A stretch of 64,000 nucleotides of DNA, taken from NCBI GenBank assembly GCA_001689495.1, contig LUJS01000024.1:191-64190 (forward strand). The letters run 5' to 3'. This document shows positions 35,950-44,533 of this stretch, in pieces. Within the stretch, counting starts at the first letter, position 1. Each line of letters opens with the position of its first letter. The notes beneath the pieces were generated by a model. It ran no database searches, was not told the origin of the DNA, and saw nothing but the letters and a program-made list of their open reading frames with translations. The DNA comes from Bacteroidales bacterium M8 (GTDB lineage Bacteria > Bacteroidota > Bacteroidia > Bacteroidales > Muribaculaceae). Position numbers and translations under genes: made by a program.

Positions 35950-37086
35950 ATGAATACTACCCTTAAATCTTATTTAATAAGCACGGTCATATTTATCATA
36001 GCCTCTTTAAATGTATATGCATTAAATCATACTGAAAATACCAGTAATGATGATGAAGAAGCTGTAGAATACTATGATTTGTCCGGCAATAAAGTAGCCA
36101 ATCCAACAAAAGGTGTATATATTCGTAGGCAAGGGAAAAACATCAGTCGTGTCACATTTGATGGGAAGTCATCCAATATTCCTGCCACGAAAAAAAGGAC
36201 GAAAATAAAAGAACACGAAACAAAACCAGTTGTTGAGAATATTGCGGACCAACAAGGCCAAAAGCCTACTAAACCAGTCTCCATCAATAAAAAAGATAAA
36301 AGCTATGAGATCATAGACATAGCTCCGCAAACTGATCTCAAAGCAAATAACACTTTTGCTGTTATCATAGGTAATGAAGATTATGCATTTGCACAACCGG
36401 TAAAATATGCATCGAATGATGCCTCTGTCTTTGCGGATTATTGTTCGCAAACTCTCGGCATTCCACAGAATCAGATTAAACTATATAAAAATGCCAGCTC
36501 TTTGATATTGCGTAAGGCATTGAAAAACATACAAACTATAGCTGATGCATTTGATGGAGATATTAATATATTGTTCTATTATGCAGGACATGGCATTCCA
36601 TCAGATAAGTCCGGGCATTCTTACCTTATGCCTATTGATGCAGAAGGCAATGATGCCGAATTCTGTATGGCAACTGATGAATTATTTTCAGAGTTGGCAT
36701 TAACAGAGGCAAAATCAGTCATAGTATTTCTTGATGCCTGTTTCAGTGGGGCCAACAGAGGCAATGGCATGTTAAGGTCAGCACGCGGAGTTAGGCTGAA
36801 ACCAAAAGAAATGTCGCCCAAGGGCAATATGATGATACTCTCCGCATCATCCGAAGATGAGGCTGCATTTCCACTTGAAGATCAAAAACATGGCCTCTTT
36901 ACTTATTGTTTGCTCAAAAAACTAAATGAAACTAAGGGCAAGGTTACACTCAAGGAACTGGCTGAACATGTAAAAACCAACGTCAGAAGAATCTCAGCTA
37001 TCGAGATGGGTATATCACAGACACCCTCTATAACCATATCTGGAGAATTGGCAAACAAATGGCAGGATTTAAATCTCATACAATAA
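35950..37086 (+). CDS. Secreted caspase-like (peptidase C14) protein
   Basis: This 378-residue protein has a signal peptide (about 1-24), a lysine-rich linker (25-130) and a caspase fold: FAVIIGNEDYAF opens it, the catalytic His214 is in YYAGHG and Cys264 in FLDACFSG. It is expected to cleave proteins in the periplasm or beyond. The nearest relative in the window is the TPR-caspase at 55198-57174, which has the same 50-residue His-Cys spacing. The gene is monocistronic, between a terminator and a convergent MATE gene, and is more AT-rich than its neighbours. ATG 35950 is chosen for the signal peptide. Confidence 0.88.
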   Translation: MNTTLKSYLISTVIFIIASLNVYALNHTENTSNDDEEAVEYYDLSGNKVANPTKGVYIRRQGKNISRVTFDGKSSNIPATKKRTKIKEHETKPVVENIADQQGQKPTKPVSINKKDKSYEIIDIAPQTDLKANNTFAVIIGNEDYAFAQPVKYASNDASVFADYCSQTLGIPQNQIKLYKNASSLILRKALKNIQTIADAFDGDINILFYYAGHGIPSDKSGHSYLMPIDAEGNDAEFCMATDELFSELALTEAKSVIVFLDACFSGANRGNGMLRSARGVRLKPKEMSPKGNMMILSASSEDEAAFPLEDQKHGLFTYCLLKKLNETKGKVTLKELAEHVKTNVRRISAIEMGISQTPSITISGELANKWQDLNLIQ

Positions 37087-37249
37087 TTTTATGATCATCC
37101 TCCATTCTACACAGACTCATAAACCGACTTCCGACCTCATATCATAGAGGATTTCTACACAGGCTTAACATCAGTATAAAGCCTCGACATATCTTGTTAC
37201 CGATAACTCAACACATTGCGGACGCATTGAGCAGTTATATGAAACTTTT

Positions 37250-38560
37250 TTATGCGAATCGTTTGTCGAGGATGGTCTTCATCTGGGCGGCGAGGCCGAG
37301 GCCGCGGGTGAGGAGGTAGGCAAGGAAGGCCGTCCAGAGCGTCGAGTTGGCTGACGGGCCGAGCCATATTATGCCGAAGAAGACGATGGCCGCGGCAAAG
37401 GTGGTGACGAGCATGCGCCGCGTGGCCGTGAGGCCGATGAAGAAGCCGTCGAACAGGAAGGCCGCCACCGAAATCACGGGTATCAGTCTCACAAAGTGAC
37501 GCATGTTTGAGACTCCGTCGCGCACCTCGGCGACATCGGTCAACAGCGAGACCACCGCCGGGAGGAAGAGCCAGTAGAGCGCGGTGAACACAACGACCAC
37601 GCCCGCACCCCAGCGTATCAGGGCCTTGACGGCCAGCAGGGTCGCCGCACGATCGGAGGCGCCCGAGCCGTTGCCGCAGAGGACCTCGCCACTGAAGGCA
37701 AGACCGTCCATGAAGTATGAGAACATGACGAAGAACTGCATCATCACGGCATTGACCGCGAGTGTGAGTGCGCCGAGACGGGCTCCGTATGAGGTCACGG
37801 CAAGGGTGACGAGCATGATGCAGCTCGAGCGGAAGAAGAGGTCGGTGCTGACGCCGAAGAACTTGCGCAGCTCGTCTCCGCGCCACAACATGCGCCATCC
37901 GCTCCATAGCCTCATGCCGCGGCTATATCGCAACACGGCCACGACCGCGAGGCAGAGCCCCGTCCAGTTGGCCGTGAGGGTGCCGTAGGCCACGCCCTCG
38001 AAGCCCATGCCGAGCGCATAGACCGCCGTGAGACTGCACGCCACGTTGACCACATTGACGGCAATGGAGACCGCCATGGGCCACACGGTGTTCTGCATGC
38101 CTATGAACCAGCCGTTGATGGTGAGGGTGACGAGCAGCGCCGGGGCACCCCAGATGCAGATGGCGAAGTAGCGTGCCGCGAGCGGGGTGACGTCGGCATC
38201 GGCACCGATGACACCGAGCAGCAGACGCGACATGGGCTGGCGCACGGCCACGATGAGGAGTCCGGCGACGAGGGCGAGGATGACGGCACGCGAGAAGACA
38301 CAGCTTATCCTCTTGGGGTCTGCCGCGCCGTGGGCCTCGGCCGTGAGCCCCGTGGTGCCCATGCGCAGGAATCCGAACACCCAGAAGACCACGTTGAGCA
38401 TCATGCCGCCCGCGGCGATGGCTGCGATGTATGCCTCGGAGCCGAGATGGCCCGTGACGGCGGTGTCGCACAGCCCAAGCAGGGGCACTGTGATGTTGCT
38501 GGCAATGGCGGGCAGGGCCAGCGCCAAGATCTTGCGGTTGATGGTTGACAGGCTTTTCAT
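37250..38560 (-). CDS. MATE-family multidrug/Na+ antiporter
   Basis: This 436-residue protein has twelve predicted helices and the duplicated MATE fold: it opens RKILALALPAIASNITVPLL with GLCDTAVTGHLG, as DinF-like members do. Substrate is unknown. A TAATTTTG box (38572-38565) ends four bases before its start codon, so its message is probably leaderless. It is separated from mutB upstream by a terminator. Confidence 0.9.
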   Translation of the reverse strand: MKSLSTINRKILALALPAIASNITVPLLGLCDTAVTGHLGSEAYIAAIAAGGMMLNVVFWVFGFLRMGTTGLTAEAHGAADPKRISCVFSRAVILALVAGLLIVAVRQPMSRLLLGVIGADADVTPLAARYFAICIWGAPALLVTLTINGWFIGMQNTVWPMAVSIAVNVVNVACSLTAVYALGMGFEGVAYGTLTANWTGLCLAVVAVLRYSRGMRLWSGWRMLWRGDELRKFFGVSTDLFFRSSCIMLVTLAVTSYGARLGALTLAVNAVMMQFFVMFSYFMDGLAFSGEVLCGNGSGASDRAATLLAVKALIRWGAGVVVVFTALYWLFLPAVVSLLTDVAEVRDGVSNMRHFVRLIPVISVAAFLFDGFFIGLTATRRMLVTTFAAAIVFFGIIWLGPSANSTLWTAFLAYLLTRGLGLAAQMKTILDKRFA

Positions 38561-38564
38561 GCCG

Positions 38565-38572
38565 CAAAATTA
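38565..38572 (-). promoter_or_regulatory. -7 promoter box of the MATE gene
   Basis: On the minus strand this reads TAATTTTG. It overlaps the tail of the mutB terminator and ends four bases before the start codon at 38560. The -33 element would fall in the terminator loop, where only a poor match is seen. Confidence 0.55.
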
Positions 38573-38574
38573 CA

Positions 38575-38608
38575 CAAAAAAGCCGTGCGGAGGGCAATTC
38601 CGCACGGC
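38575..38608 (-). terminator. Intrinsic terminator of mutB
   Basis: On the minus strand GCCGTGCGGA (38608-38599) pairs with TCCGCACGGC (38591-38582) across a 7-nt loop and is followed by a T run (38581-38575). It lies 25 bp after the mutB stop and ends the mutA-mutB transcript. Confidence 0.85.
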
Positions 38609-38633
38609 CTTATTGATGTTGTCGGGCTGAGGA

Positions 38634-40766
38634 TTATTCCTCGCCGAGAAGTTCGAGTATCTTGATTGCGGCAACGGGGATGCGAGTGCCGGGGCCGAAG
38701 ATGGCCGCTACGCCGGCCTTGTAGAGGAAGTCGTAGTCCTGAGCGGGGATGACGCCGCCGGCGATGACCATGATGTCCTCGCGGCCGAGCTTCTTGAGTT
38801 CCTCGATTACCTGAGGCACGAGGGTCTTGTGACCTGCTGCCAGCGAGCTGACGCCCATCACGTGCACGTCGTTCTCGACGGCCATGCGGGCAGCCTCGGC
38901 GGGTGTCTGGAAGAGGGGACCCATGTCAACGTCAAAGCCGCAGTCGGCATAGCCCGTAGCGACTACCTTTGCGCCACGGTCGTGGCCGTCCTGACCCATC
39001 TTGGCTATCATGATGCGGGGCTGACGGCCTTCGCGCTTGGCAAAGTCCTCGCACATCTGCTGTGCCTTGATGAAGTCGGGATCCTGTTTGGTTTCTGATG
39101 AATACACGCCTGAAATTGTTCTGATTACTGCCTTGTAACGTCCCACGACCTCCTCGCAGGCATCCGAGATCTCGCCCAGCGTCGCGCGCAGGCCGGCGGC
39201 CTTGACGGCGAGGTCGAGCAGGTTGCCCTGCTTGGTGCGCACGCACTCGGTGATGTCGGCGAGGGCCTTCTTGACGGCCTCCTCGTCGCGGTGCTCGCGC
39301 AGGTCTACCAGACGGGCCACCTGATCCTTGCGCACCTCGGTGTTGTCGATCTCGAGGATGTCGATGGGGTCTTCGTGGTCAAGACGATATTTGTTGATGC
39401 CGACGATGGTCTGACGGCCCGAGTCAATGCGGGCCTGAGTGCGGGCCGAAGCCTCCTCGATGCGCATCTTGGGCAGACCGCTCTCGATGGCCTTGGCCAT
39501 GCCGCCGAGCTTCTCGATCTCCTGAATGTGCTCCCAAGCCTTGTGTGCGATCTCGTTGGTGAGGGCCTCGACATAGTACGAGCCGCCCCACGGGTCGACC
39601 TGCTTTGTCACCATGGTCTCTTCCTGAATGTAGATCTGGGTGTTGCGGGCGATGCGTGCCGAGAAGTCGGTGGGGAGTGCGATGGCCTCGTCGAGGGCGT
39701 TGGTGTGGAGCGACTGGGTGTGGCCCAGAGCGGCGCCCATGGCCTCGATGCAGGTACGGCCCACGTTGTTGAAGGGGTCCTGCTCGGTGAGCGACCAGCC
39801 CGATGTCTGCGAGTGGGTGCGCAGTGCCAGCGACTTGGGGTTCTTGGGGTTGAACTGCTTGACGATCTTGGCCCAGAGCAGACGTGCGGCCCTCATCTTG
39901 GCTACCTCCATGAAGTAGTTCATGCCGATGGCCCAGAAGAACGAGAGACGGGGTGCGAAGGCGTCGATGTCGATGCCGGCGTTGATGCCCGCGCGGAGAT
40001 ACTCGAGACCGTCGGCCAGAGTGTATGCCAGCTCGATGTCGGCTGTTGCACCGGCCTCCTGCATGTGATAGCCCGAGATCGAGATCGAGTTGAACTTGGG
40101 CATGTTCTGCGAGGTGTACTCGAAGATGTCGGCGATGATGCGCATCGAGAACTCGGGGGGATAGATATAGGTGTTGCGCACCATGAACTCCTTGAGGATG
40201 TCGTTCTGGATGGTACCTGCCATCTCCTCGAGCTTGGCGCCCTGTTCGAGACCTGCGTTGATGTAGAATGCCAGCACGGGGAGCACGGCACCGTTCATGG
40301 TCATCGACACGGACATCTTGTTCAAGGGGATGCCCTCGAAGAGCACCTTCATGTCCTCGATCGAGCAGATGGACACGCCGGCCTTGCCGACGTCGCCCAC
40401 CACGCGCTCGTGGTCGGCGTCATAGCCGCGGTGCGTGGCGAGGTCGAATGCCACGGACAGACCCTTCTGGCCCGACGCGAGGTTGCGGCGGTAGAAGGCG
40501 TTGGACTCTGCGGCGGTCGAGAAGCCTGCATACTGGCGGATGGTCCACGGACGCAGGGGGTACATGGCGCTGTACGGGCCACGCAGGAAGGGGGGAATGC
40601 CGGAGACGTATTCGAGGTGTTCGAGACCCTCGAGGTCCTCCTTTGTATATACGGGCTTGACGGGGATAAGCTCGGGTGTGAGCCATTCTTCGCCCTTTGC
40701 CTCGGGGGCGTGAGCCTCGCCGAAAGCGTCTTTTATGATGTCAATATCCTTGAAATTGGGTTTCAT
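38634..40766 (-). CDS. mutB: Methylmalonyl-CoA mutase large (catalytic) subunit
   Basis: This 710-residue B12 enzyme interconverts succinyl-CoA and (R)-methylmalonyl-CoA, the step that leads to propionate. The substrate barrel contains [20 protein letters not shown] and [11 protein letters not shown]. The C-terminal cobalamin domain carries DGHDRGAK (D-x-H-x-x-G) near 593, with [16 protein letters not shown]. It lies 36 bp after mutA. The B12 uptake locus a few kb upstream supplies its cofactor. Confidence 0.97.
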   Translation of the reverse strand: MKPNFKDIDIIKDAFGEAHAPEAKGEEWLTPELIPVKPVYTKEDLEGLEHLEYVSGIPPFLRGPYSAMYPLRPWTIRQYAGFSTAAESNAFYRRNLASGQKGLSVAFDLATHRGYDADHERVVGDVGKAGVSICSIEDMKVLFEGIPLNKMSVSMTMNGAVLPVLAFYINAGLEQGAKLEEMAGTIQNDILKEFMVRNTYIYPPEFSMRIIADIFEYTSQNMPKFNSISISGYHMQEAGATADIELAYTLADGLEYLRAGINAGIDIDAFAPRLSFFWAIGMNYFMEVAKMRAARLLWAKIVKQFNPKNPKSLALRTHSQTSGWSLTEQDPFNNVGRTCIEAMGAALGHTQSLHTNALDEAIALPTDFSARIARNTQIYIQEETMVTKQVDPWGGSYYVEALTNEIAHKAWEHIQEIEKLGGMAKAIESGLPKMRIEEASARTQARIDSGRQTIVGINKYRLDHEDPIDILEIDNTEVRKDQVARLVDLREHRDEEAVKKALADITECVRTKQGNLLDLAVKAAGLRATLGEISDACEEVVGRYKAVIRTISGVYSSETKQDPDFIKAQQMCEDFAKREGRQPRIMIAKMGQDGHDRGAKVVATGYADCGFDVDMGPLFQTPAEAARMAVENDVHVMGVSSLAAGHKTLVPQVIEELKKLGREDIMVIAGGVIPAQDYDFLYKAGVAAIFGPGTRIPVAAIKILELLGEE

Positions 40767-40802
40767 AGCTATCTTTTTCTATGTGGGGTGTGAAGAATGG
40801 AT

Positions 40803-42668
40803 TTACTTCTTGAGCAGACGGTCGTTGAACGCCTTGAGCGTGTCGAGCACGTTGCAGCGCACGTGCACGAACTCGTTGATGCCCGCTGCCTTGAGGTCGT
40901 CCATGCATGCGGGAGCACCGGCCACCACGAACTCGGCACGGCCGTCGAGATACTTGAACGCTGCGGGGGCCAGCTCGGCATACTCGTCGTCGCTCGAGCA
41001 GAGCACCACGATGTCTGCACCCTTGGCCAGAGCGGCATCCACGCCCTCTTCGACTGTATTGAAGCCGAGGTTGTCGATGATCTCATAGCCGGCACAGCCG
41101 AAGAAGTTGGTCGAGAACTGGGCACGGGCCAGACGCATGGCCAGATTGCCGATGGTGAGCATGAAGACCTTGGGACGGTTGGATGCGGCCTCGGTGGCGA
41201 GACGCAGTGCCTCGAAGTCTGAGGCGGCACGCTTTGAGGGTAGACCTGCGGGATTCTCCTCGCACGCGCTGTCGGTGTGGCGGCATCCGCAGGGCAGGGC
41301 GCCGTTGAGGGTCTCTATCTTGCCGGCAGCCATCTCGTTGACGTTGGGATACTGGTTGGTGCCCAGCAGGATCTCCTTGCGGCGGGCAACGTCCGTGTGA
41401 CGCTTCTCCGAGCTCTCGCGCACGGTCTTGGCCACCTCGCCGTCGTTGCAGCAGGCAAGGAATCCGCCCTTGTCCTCGGTGTCGAGGAAGAGCTTCCAAG
41501 CCTCCTTGGCCAGCGACACGGTCAGGGTCTCCACATAATACGAGCCGCCTGCGGGGTCAACCACCTTGTCGAGGTGGCTCTCCTCCTTGAGCAGGTGCTG
41601 CTGGTTGCGGGCGATGCGCTCCGAGAACTCGTCGGGTGTCTTGTAGGGCACGTCGAACGGGGTCACGGTGATCGAGTCGACGCCTGCCAGAGCGGCCGAC
41701 ATGGCCTCGGTCTGCGAGCGGAGCAGGTTGACGTGAGCGTCATAGAGCGTCTGGTTGTAGCGCGAGGTGGCGGCGTGGGCGTTCATCTTGCAGGCATCCT
41801 TGTCGGCGCCATAGCGTGCCACGATCTGCGCCCACATCATGCGGGCCGCGCGGAACTTGGCCAGCTCCATGAAGAAGTTGCTCGACACGCCCATGTTGAA
41901 CTTGATGCGTGCGGCAGCCTCGTCGGCCTTGACGCCGGCATCGGTGAGCAACGTCATCCACGATGCGCCCCAAGCCAGAGCATAGCCGAGCTCTTGGAAT
42001 ATATATGCGCCTGCGTTGGCCAGCATCACCGAGTCGACGGCCAGCACCTTGAGGCCCGGCAGCTCCTTGGCGGCGGCGATCAGGGCCACGGCCATTGCCG
42101 ACACGTTGGCGGGCTCCATGGCCACGCTCTTGCGCAGAGGTTTCTTGAAGGGGTTGAAGTCTACCGAGCCGCGCAGCTCCTTCTCGACGCCCTGCTCCTT
42201 GGCATAGGCGGCAAGAGCCTCGACCAGCGGCAGGGCCTTCTTGAGGCAGCAGCCGAAGTTGACTTCGATTTTCTTGAGGTCCACGCCTTCGAGCAGTACG
42301 CGCAGGGTCTCTACGGTGGGCTCCGAGACATGGAATCCGAGCGACGTCACGCCCTTTGACACGGCGTCGAGCGCAGCCTTGTTGGCCTCCTCGGTGGTGG
42401 CGGCCTCGATCTGCTGGCGTATCAGCCAGTCGTTGTCGGTGCGGGTGCCGCGCAGATAGGGATACTCGCCGGGGAGCGAGTCGGTTGTCGCGAGGTCGGC
42501 GATGTCCTCCGAGCGATACATGGGCTGGAGGTTGAATCCCTCGTTGGTGCGCCACACGAGCTTCTTGTCGAACGGCGCGCCTTTCAGGTCAGCTTCCACC
42601 TTGGCCTTCCACTCGGCGGTGGTCACGGGCGGGAACTGCTCAAATAACTTTTCTCTTTTTTCTGCCAT
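40803..42668 (-). CDS. mutA: Methylmalonyl-CoA mutase small subunit
   Basis: This 621-residue partner of MutB has the same barrel-plus-cobalamin-fold layout, but the D-x-H-x-x-G motif is replaced (MLTIGNLAMRLARAQF near 520), so it should not bind B12. That is normal for the small subunit. It contains NAHAATSRYNQTLYDAHVNL and DPAGGSYYVETLT. It is the first gene of the mutA-mutB operon, with a TATCTTTG box at 42726-42719. Confidence 0.95.
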   Translation of the reverse strand: MAEKREKLFEQFPPVTTAEWKAKVEADLKGAPFDKKLVWRTNEGFNLQPMYRSEDIADLATTDSLPGEYPYLRGTRTDNDWLIRQQIEAATTEEANKAALDAVSKGVTSLGFHVSEPTVETLRVLLEGVDLKKIEVNFGCCLKKALPLVEALAAYAKEQGVEKELRGSVDFNPFKKPLRKSVAMEPANVSAMAVALIAAAKELPGLKVLAVDSVMLANAGAYIFQELGYALAWGASWMTLLTDAGVKADEAAARIKFNMGVSSNFFMELAKFRAARMMWAQIVARYGADKDACKMNAHAATSRYNQTLYDAHVNLLRSQTEAMSAALAGVDSITVTPFDVPYKTPDEFSERIARNQQHLLKEESHLDKVVDPAGGSYYVETLTVSLAKEAWKLFLDTEDKGGFLACCNDGEVAKTVRESSEKRHTDVARRKEILLGTNQYPNVNEMAAGKIETLNGALPCGCRHTDSACEENPAGLPSKRAASDFEALRLATEAASNRPKVFMLTIGNLAMRLARAQFSTNFFGCAGYEIIDNLGFNTVEEGVDAALAKGADIVVLCSSDDEYAELAPAAFKYLDGRAEFVVAGAPACMDDLKAAGINEFVHVRCNVLDTLKAFNDRLLKK

Positions 42669-42718
42669 GATTTATGGTAATTAGATCAATTCAGAAGTTG
42701 TTGTTCTCATTCAATCTG

Positions 42719-42726
42719 CAAAGATA
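42719..42726 (-). promoter_or_regulatory. -7 promoter box of mutA-mutB
   Basis: On the minus strand this reads TATCTTTG, giving a leader of about 45 nt before mutA. No clear -33 match lies 19-21 bp upstream. Confidence 0.5.
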
Positions 42727-42854
42727 ATGTTATTTTCGGGAATTAAAGAAATTTTTCCGTAAAAATCCCTCCCCTCCCGCCAAAAACGGGATATTTCCGA
42801 CAGTTTCGACCAGCCGCCCCCACCCCGCCGCTTGTCGGGGTCGGCGAGAATGCC

Positions 42855-42862
42855 TAACTTTG
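42855..42862 (+). promoter_or_regulatory. -7 promoter box of the repeat-bracketed gene
   Basis: TAACTTTG ends three bases before the first palindromic repeat, so the predicted transcript starts at the repeat and carries its hairpin as the 5' leader of the 42946 gene. Confidence 0.55.
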
Positions 42863-42865
42863 CAA

Positions 42866-42911
42866 AGTCTCAGTCTCATTAGGTGACGCGAGACAAAGTG
42901 AGACTAAATGA
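42866..42911 (+). repeat. Palindromic repeat copy R1 (46 nt)
   Basis: Left arm AGTCTCAGTCTCA (42866-42878), a 20-nt loop containing GGTGACGCG, and a right arm TGAGACT (42899-42905) whose second half has degenerated. The first 40 nt match the reverse complement of 43792-43831 at 39 of 40 positions. A related element, also with a 20-nt loop, occurs at R2, R3 and R4. Confidence 0.85.
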
Positions 42912-42945
42912 GACCGAGACCCGCCATAAACAATATCCACAGAAC

Positions 42946-43770
42946 ATGACAACGATACCCGAGCCGACAGGCACGATGACCGAGCAGGAGCTGCGGCGGC
43001 GCAATCCGTGGCTCGAGGTAGCCGATATGTATCATGGGAGCTCGTTCCTATGCTCCGACAGCGAGGAGTTTGTCTGCTCGTGCGACAGGGAGATGGTCGA
43101 AGAATTCAACCTCAGGGCCGACGACAGGCACCGCTATCGCCTCAACGTACCCGCCTATCCGTGGTATGGCAATCCACTGATGGCCAAGGTCATAGTCTTG
43201 AGCCGCAATCCGGGTTACAGTGAGCGCGAATCCAAGATGGCATCGCTGTTGCGCCTGCTGCCCCCCGAGGTTGTCGGAGGATATGCCCGGCATCTGCGCT
43301 CGATGCTGAGGCTTGACTGTCACGGCTTTCTGCCCGACCAAGGGGGCGACCCCGCCGTGACGTTCCGCGACATAGCCGACTTGCACCAACGATATTACTG
43401 GAGAGACCGACTGACCAAGGCGTTTGTCAACGAGGATGACGGACCGACGTTCGAGAGGGTCAACAGCCGCTTTGCAGTCATTGAATACGTGGGCTATTCG
43501 TCGGTCGAATACGCCCCGTTGCGCAAGGGACTCATGCTCCCCTCACAGGGATTCACCCGCGAGCTTGTCGGCTACATCCTCAACAATCACAAGTATACGC
43601 TGTTCATCGTGCCGAGGGCCGAATCTGACTGGCGCGACTTCCTCGGGCCGCTGTGGTCCGACCACGCCGACCGGTTCATTGTCTCTAAAGCCCCGCGGAC
43701 ACAGAGCTTCACGGCCAAGGTACTCGGCGAGGACAACCACCGCAAGGTCATCGAGGCGTTCGTGAGATAA
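42946..43770 (+). CDS. Unknown protein, possibly uracil-DNA-glycosylase-like
   Basis: I do not recognise this 274-residue soluble protein with confidence. The segment YPWYGNPLMAKVIVLSRNPG (about 68-87) resembles the first motif of the uracil-DNA-glycosylase superfamily (a hydrophobic strand ending in NPGYS). A later strand, YTLFIVPRAES, may be the second. C-x-C and other cysteines lie near 36-46, but no full iron-sulfur pattern is seen. There is no HUH motif, so it is not a REP-associated transposase. ATG 42946 is chosen since the upstream codons lie within the repeat. It is bracketed by inverted repeats R1 and R2. Confidence 0.5.
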   Translation: MTTIPEPTGTMTEQELRRRNPWLEVADMYHGSSFLCSDSEEFVCSCDREMVEEFNLRADDRHRYRLNVPAYPWYGNPLMAKVIVLSRNPGYSERESKMASLLRLLPPEVVGGYARHLRSMLRLDCHGFLPDQGGDPAVTFRDIADLHQRYYWRDRLTKAFVNEDDGPTFERVNSRFAVIEYVGYSSVEYAPLRKGLMLPSQGFTRELVGYILNNHKYTLFIVPRAESDWRDFLGPLWSDHADRFIVSKAPRTQSFTAKVLGEDNHRKVIEAFVR

Positions 43771-43785
43771 CCCGCAGTCTCATTC

Positions 43786-43831
43786 AGTCTCAGTCTCACT
43801 TTGTCCCGCGTCACCTAATGAGACTGAGACT
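43786..43831 (-). repeat. Palindromic repeat copy R2 (46 nt, inverted)
   Basis: AGTCTCAGTCTCA (43786-43798) and TGAGACTGAGACT (43819-43831) form a perfect 13-bp stem around a 20-nt loop. It lies in opposite orientation to R1, judged by the loop sequence (GGTGACGCG on the minus strand). It begins 15 bp after the stop of the 42946 gene. Confidence 0.88.
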
Positions 43832-43984
43832 GAGACTCGGCGGGAAGTTTTTCGACGCAGGGCGGCATTATCGCACCTTTTGCCACGGATATGTTCGTAA
43901 CTTTGCACCGTTACCTCGTTTCATTAAGGAAATGAGGAGGGGGAGTGTATTCAAAAAAATCATAATTTTGAATCTTCAGGGATA

Positions 43985-44143
43985 ATGAAAGGTATCCCTG
44001 TTGCATGTCTGCAAGGCAAATGCTCGAAGCGAGGATTTCCGAAAGTCTCACCCGAGTCTCACTTTGAGTCTCAGTCTCATTTGGTGACGCGACGGTTAGT
44101 GAGACTGAGACTGATGAAAAAATTCTTAATATTTCACCTATGA
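43985..44143 (+). CDS. Possible small ORF, 52 codons, through repeat R3
   Basis: ATG 43985 opens a 52-codon frame that starts MKGIPVACLQGKCSKR, runs through repeat R3 as SHFESQSHLVTRRLVRLRL and ends FLIFHL. A TAATTTTG box ends 14 bases upstream. Because a third of it is repeat sequence and no homology is apparent, expression is doubtful. Confidence 0.2.
   Translation: MKGIPVACLQGKCSKRGFPKVSPESHFESQSHLVTRRLVRLRLMKKFLIFHL
44067..44112 (+). repeat. Palindromic repeat copy R3 (46 nt)
   Basis: A perfect 13-bp stem, AGTCTCAGTCTCA (44067-44079) with TGAGACTGAGACT (44100-44112), encloses a 20-nt loop that is identical to the loop of R4. Identity with R4 extends 22 bp further upstream, so 44045-44112 and 44467-44533 are near-perfect direct repeats around the HTH gene. 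Confidence 0.9.
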
Positions 44144-44150
44144 GTGAAAT
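44131..44150 (+). promoter_or_regulatory. Operator-like palindrome upstream of the XRE gene
   Basis: ATTTCAC (44131-44137) and GTGAAAT (44144-44150) are perfect inverted repeats with a 6-bp spacer, 40 bp before the XRE start. A weak -7 match, TATATTCG (44159-44166), follows. Autoregulation by the XRE protein is inferred. Confidence 0.5.
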
Positions 44151-44190
44151 AATTGTCGTATATTCGCGATACTATCCCTATTAACTAATT

Positions 44191-44457
44191 ATGAAAGAGG
44201 CCAAGAACATATACCGCAATATGGTTGCCTCCGTTCCGGCTGACATCAAGGCGGAGGTGGATTTGTCGTTTGCAATCTCGGACCGCATAGATTTTCTCAT
44301 GCACGAGAAAGGTCTGTCCAAAAAGCAGTTCGCTGATGCGCTGGGGAGACGTCCGAGCGAAATCACGAAATGGCTGAGCGGACAGCACAACTTCACCATT
44401 GCGACACTCTCGATGCTGTCGTCGTTTTTCGGGCGGCCCATCATAAAGGTGGGATGA
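44191..44457 (+). CDS. Orphan XRE-family HTH protein, antitoxin-like
   Basis: This 88-residue protein has an N-terminal helix (IYRNMVASVPADIKAEVDLS) and an HTH at about residues 43-70 (LSKKQFADALGRRPSEITKW), ending FGRPIIKVG. Size and layout resemble HigA-type antitoxins, but no toxin gene adjoins: the 420 bp before it hold only repeats and weak ORFs, and the next gene is convergent cobN. It may be a lone regulator or the remnant of a toxin-antitoxin pair. A palindrome 40 bp upstream could be its operator. Confidence 0.75.
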   Translation: MKEAKNIYRNMVASVPADIKAEVDLSFAISDRIDFLMHEKGLSKKQFADALGRRPSEITKWLSGQHNFTIATLSMLSSFFGRPIIKVG

Positions 44458-44487
44458 TGTCGTGATGTCTCACCGAGTCTCACTTTG

Positions 44488-44533
44488 AGTCTCAGTCTCA
44501 TTTGGTGACGCGACGGTTAGTGAGACTGAGACT
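44488..44533 (+). repeat. Palindromic repeat copy R4 (46 nt), forms the 3' end of the cobN-like gene
   Basis: A perfect 13-bp stem (44488-44500 with 44521-44533) and a 20-nt loop equal to that of R3. The stop codon of the chelatase gene (44519-44517) lies in the loop, and the right arm encodes its last residues KSQSH. As RNA the hairpin could stop transcription or protect the 3' end. Confidence 0.88.

Larger units (their letters stand above)
43771..44190. other. 420-bp gap: two repeats, a hairpin and weak small ORFs
   Basis: The gap holds R2 (43786-43831), R3 (44067-44112), a TAACTTTG box at 43898-43905, a second box TAATTTTG at 43963-43970, and an 8-bp hairpin CAGGGATA/TATCCCTG (43977-43984 with 43993-44000). 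A 17-codon frame (43931-43984) and a 52-codon frame (43985-44143, reading through R3) follow the boxes. Neither has homology I recognise. The region looks like decayed or regulatory sequence. Confidence 0.5.

Noticed and set aside
37197..37907. Minus-strand 236-codon frame overlapping the MATE gene
   Set aside because: It is an alternate frame of the MATE coding sequence with Arg/His-rich, shadow-like composition.
42946..43770. REP-associated (Y1/HUH) transposase between the inverted repeats
   Set aside because: The protein shows no HUH motif or suitable catalytic tyrosine context, so the repeats are not explained by this gene.
42866..44533. CRISPR array
   Set aside because: The repeats are irregularly spaced by hundreds of bases, change orientation and enclose genes; there are no spacers or cas genes.
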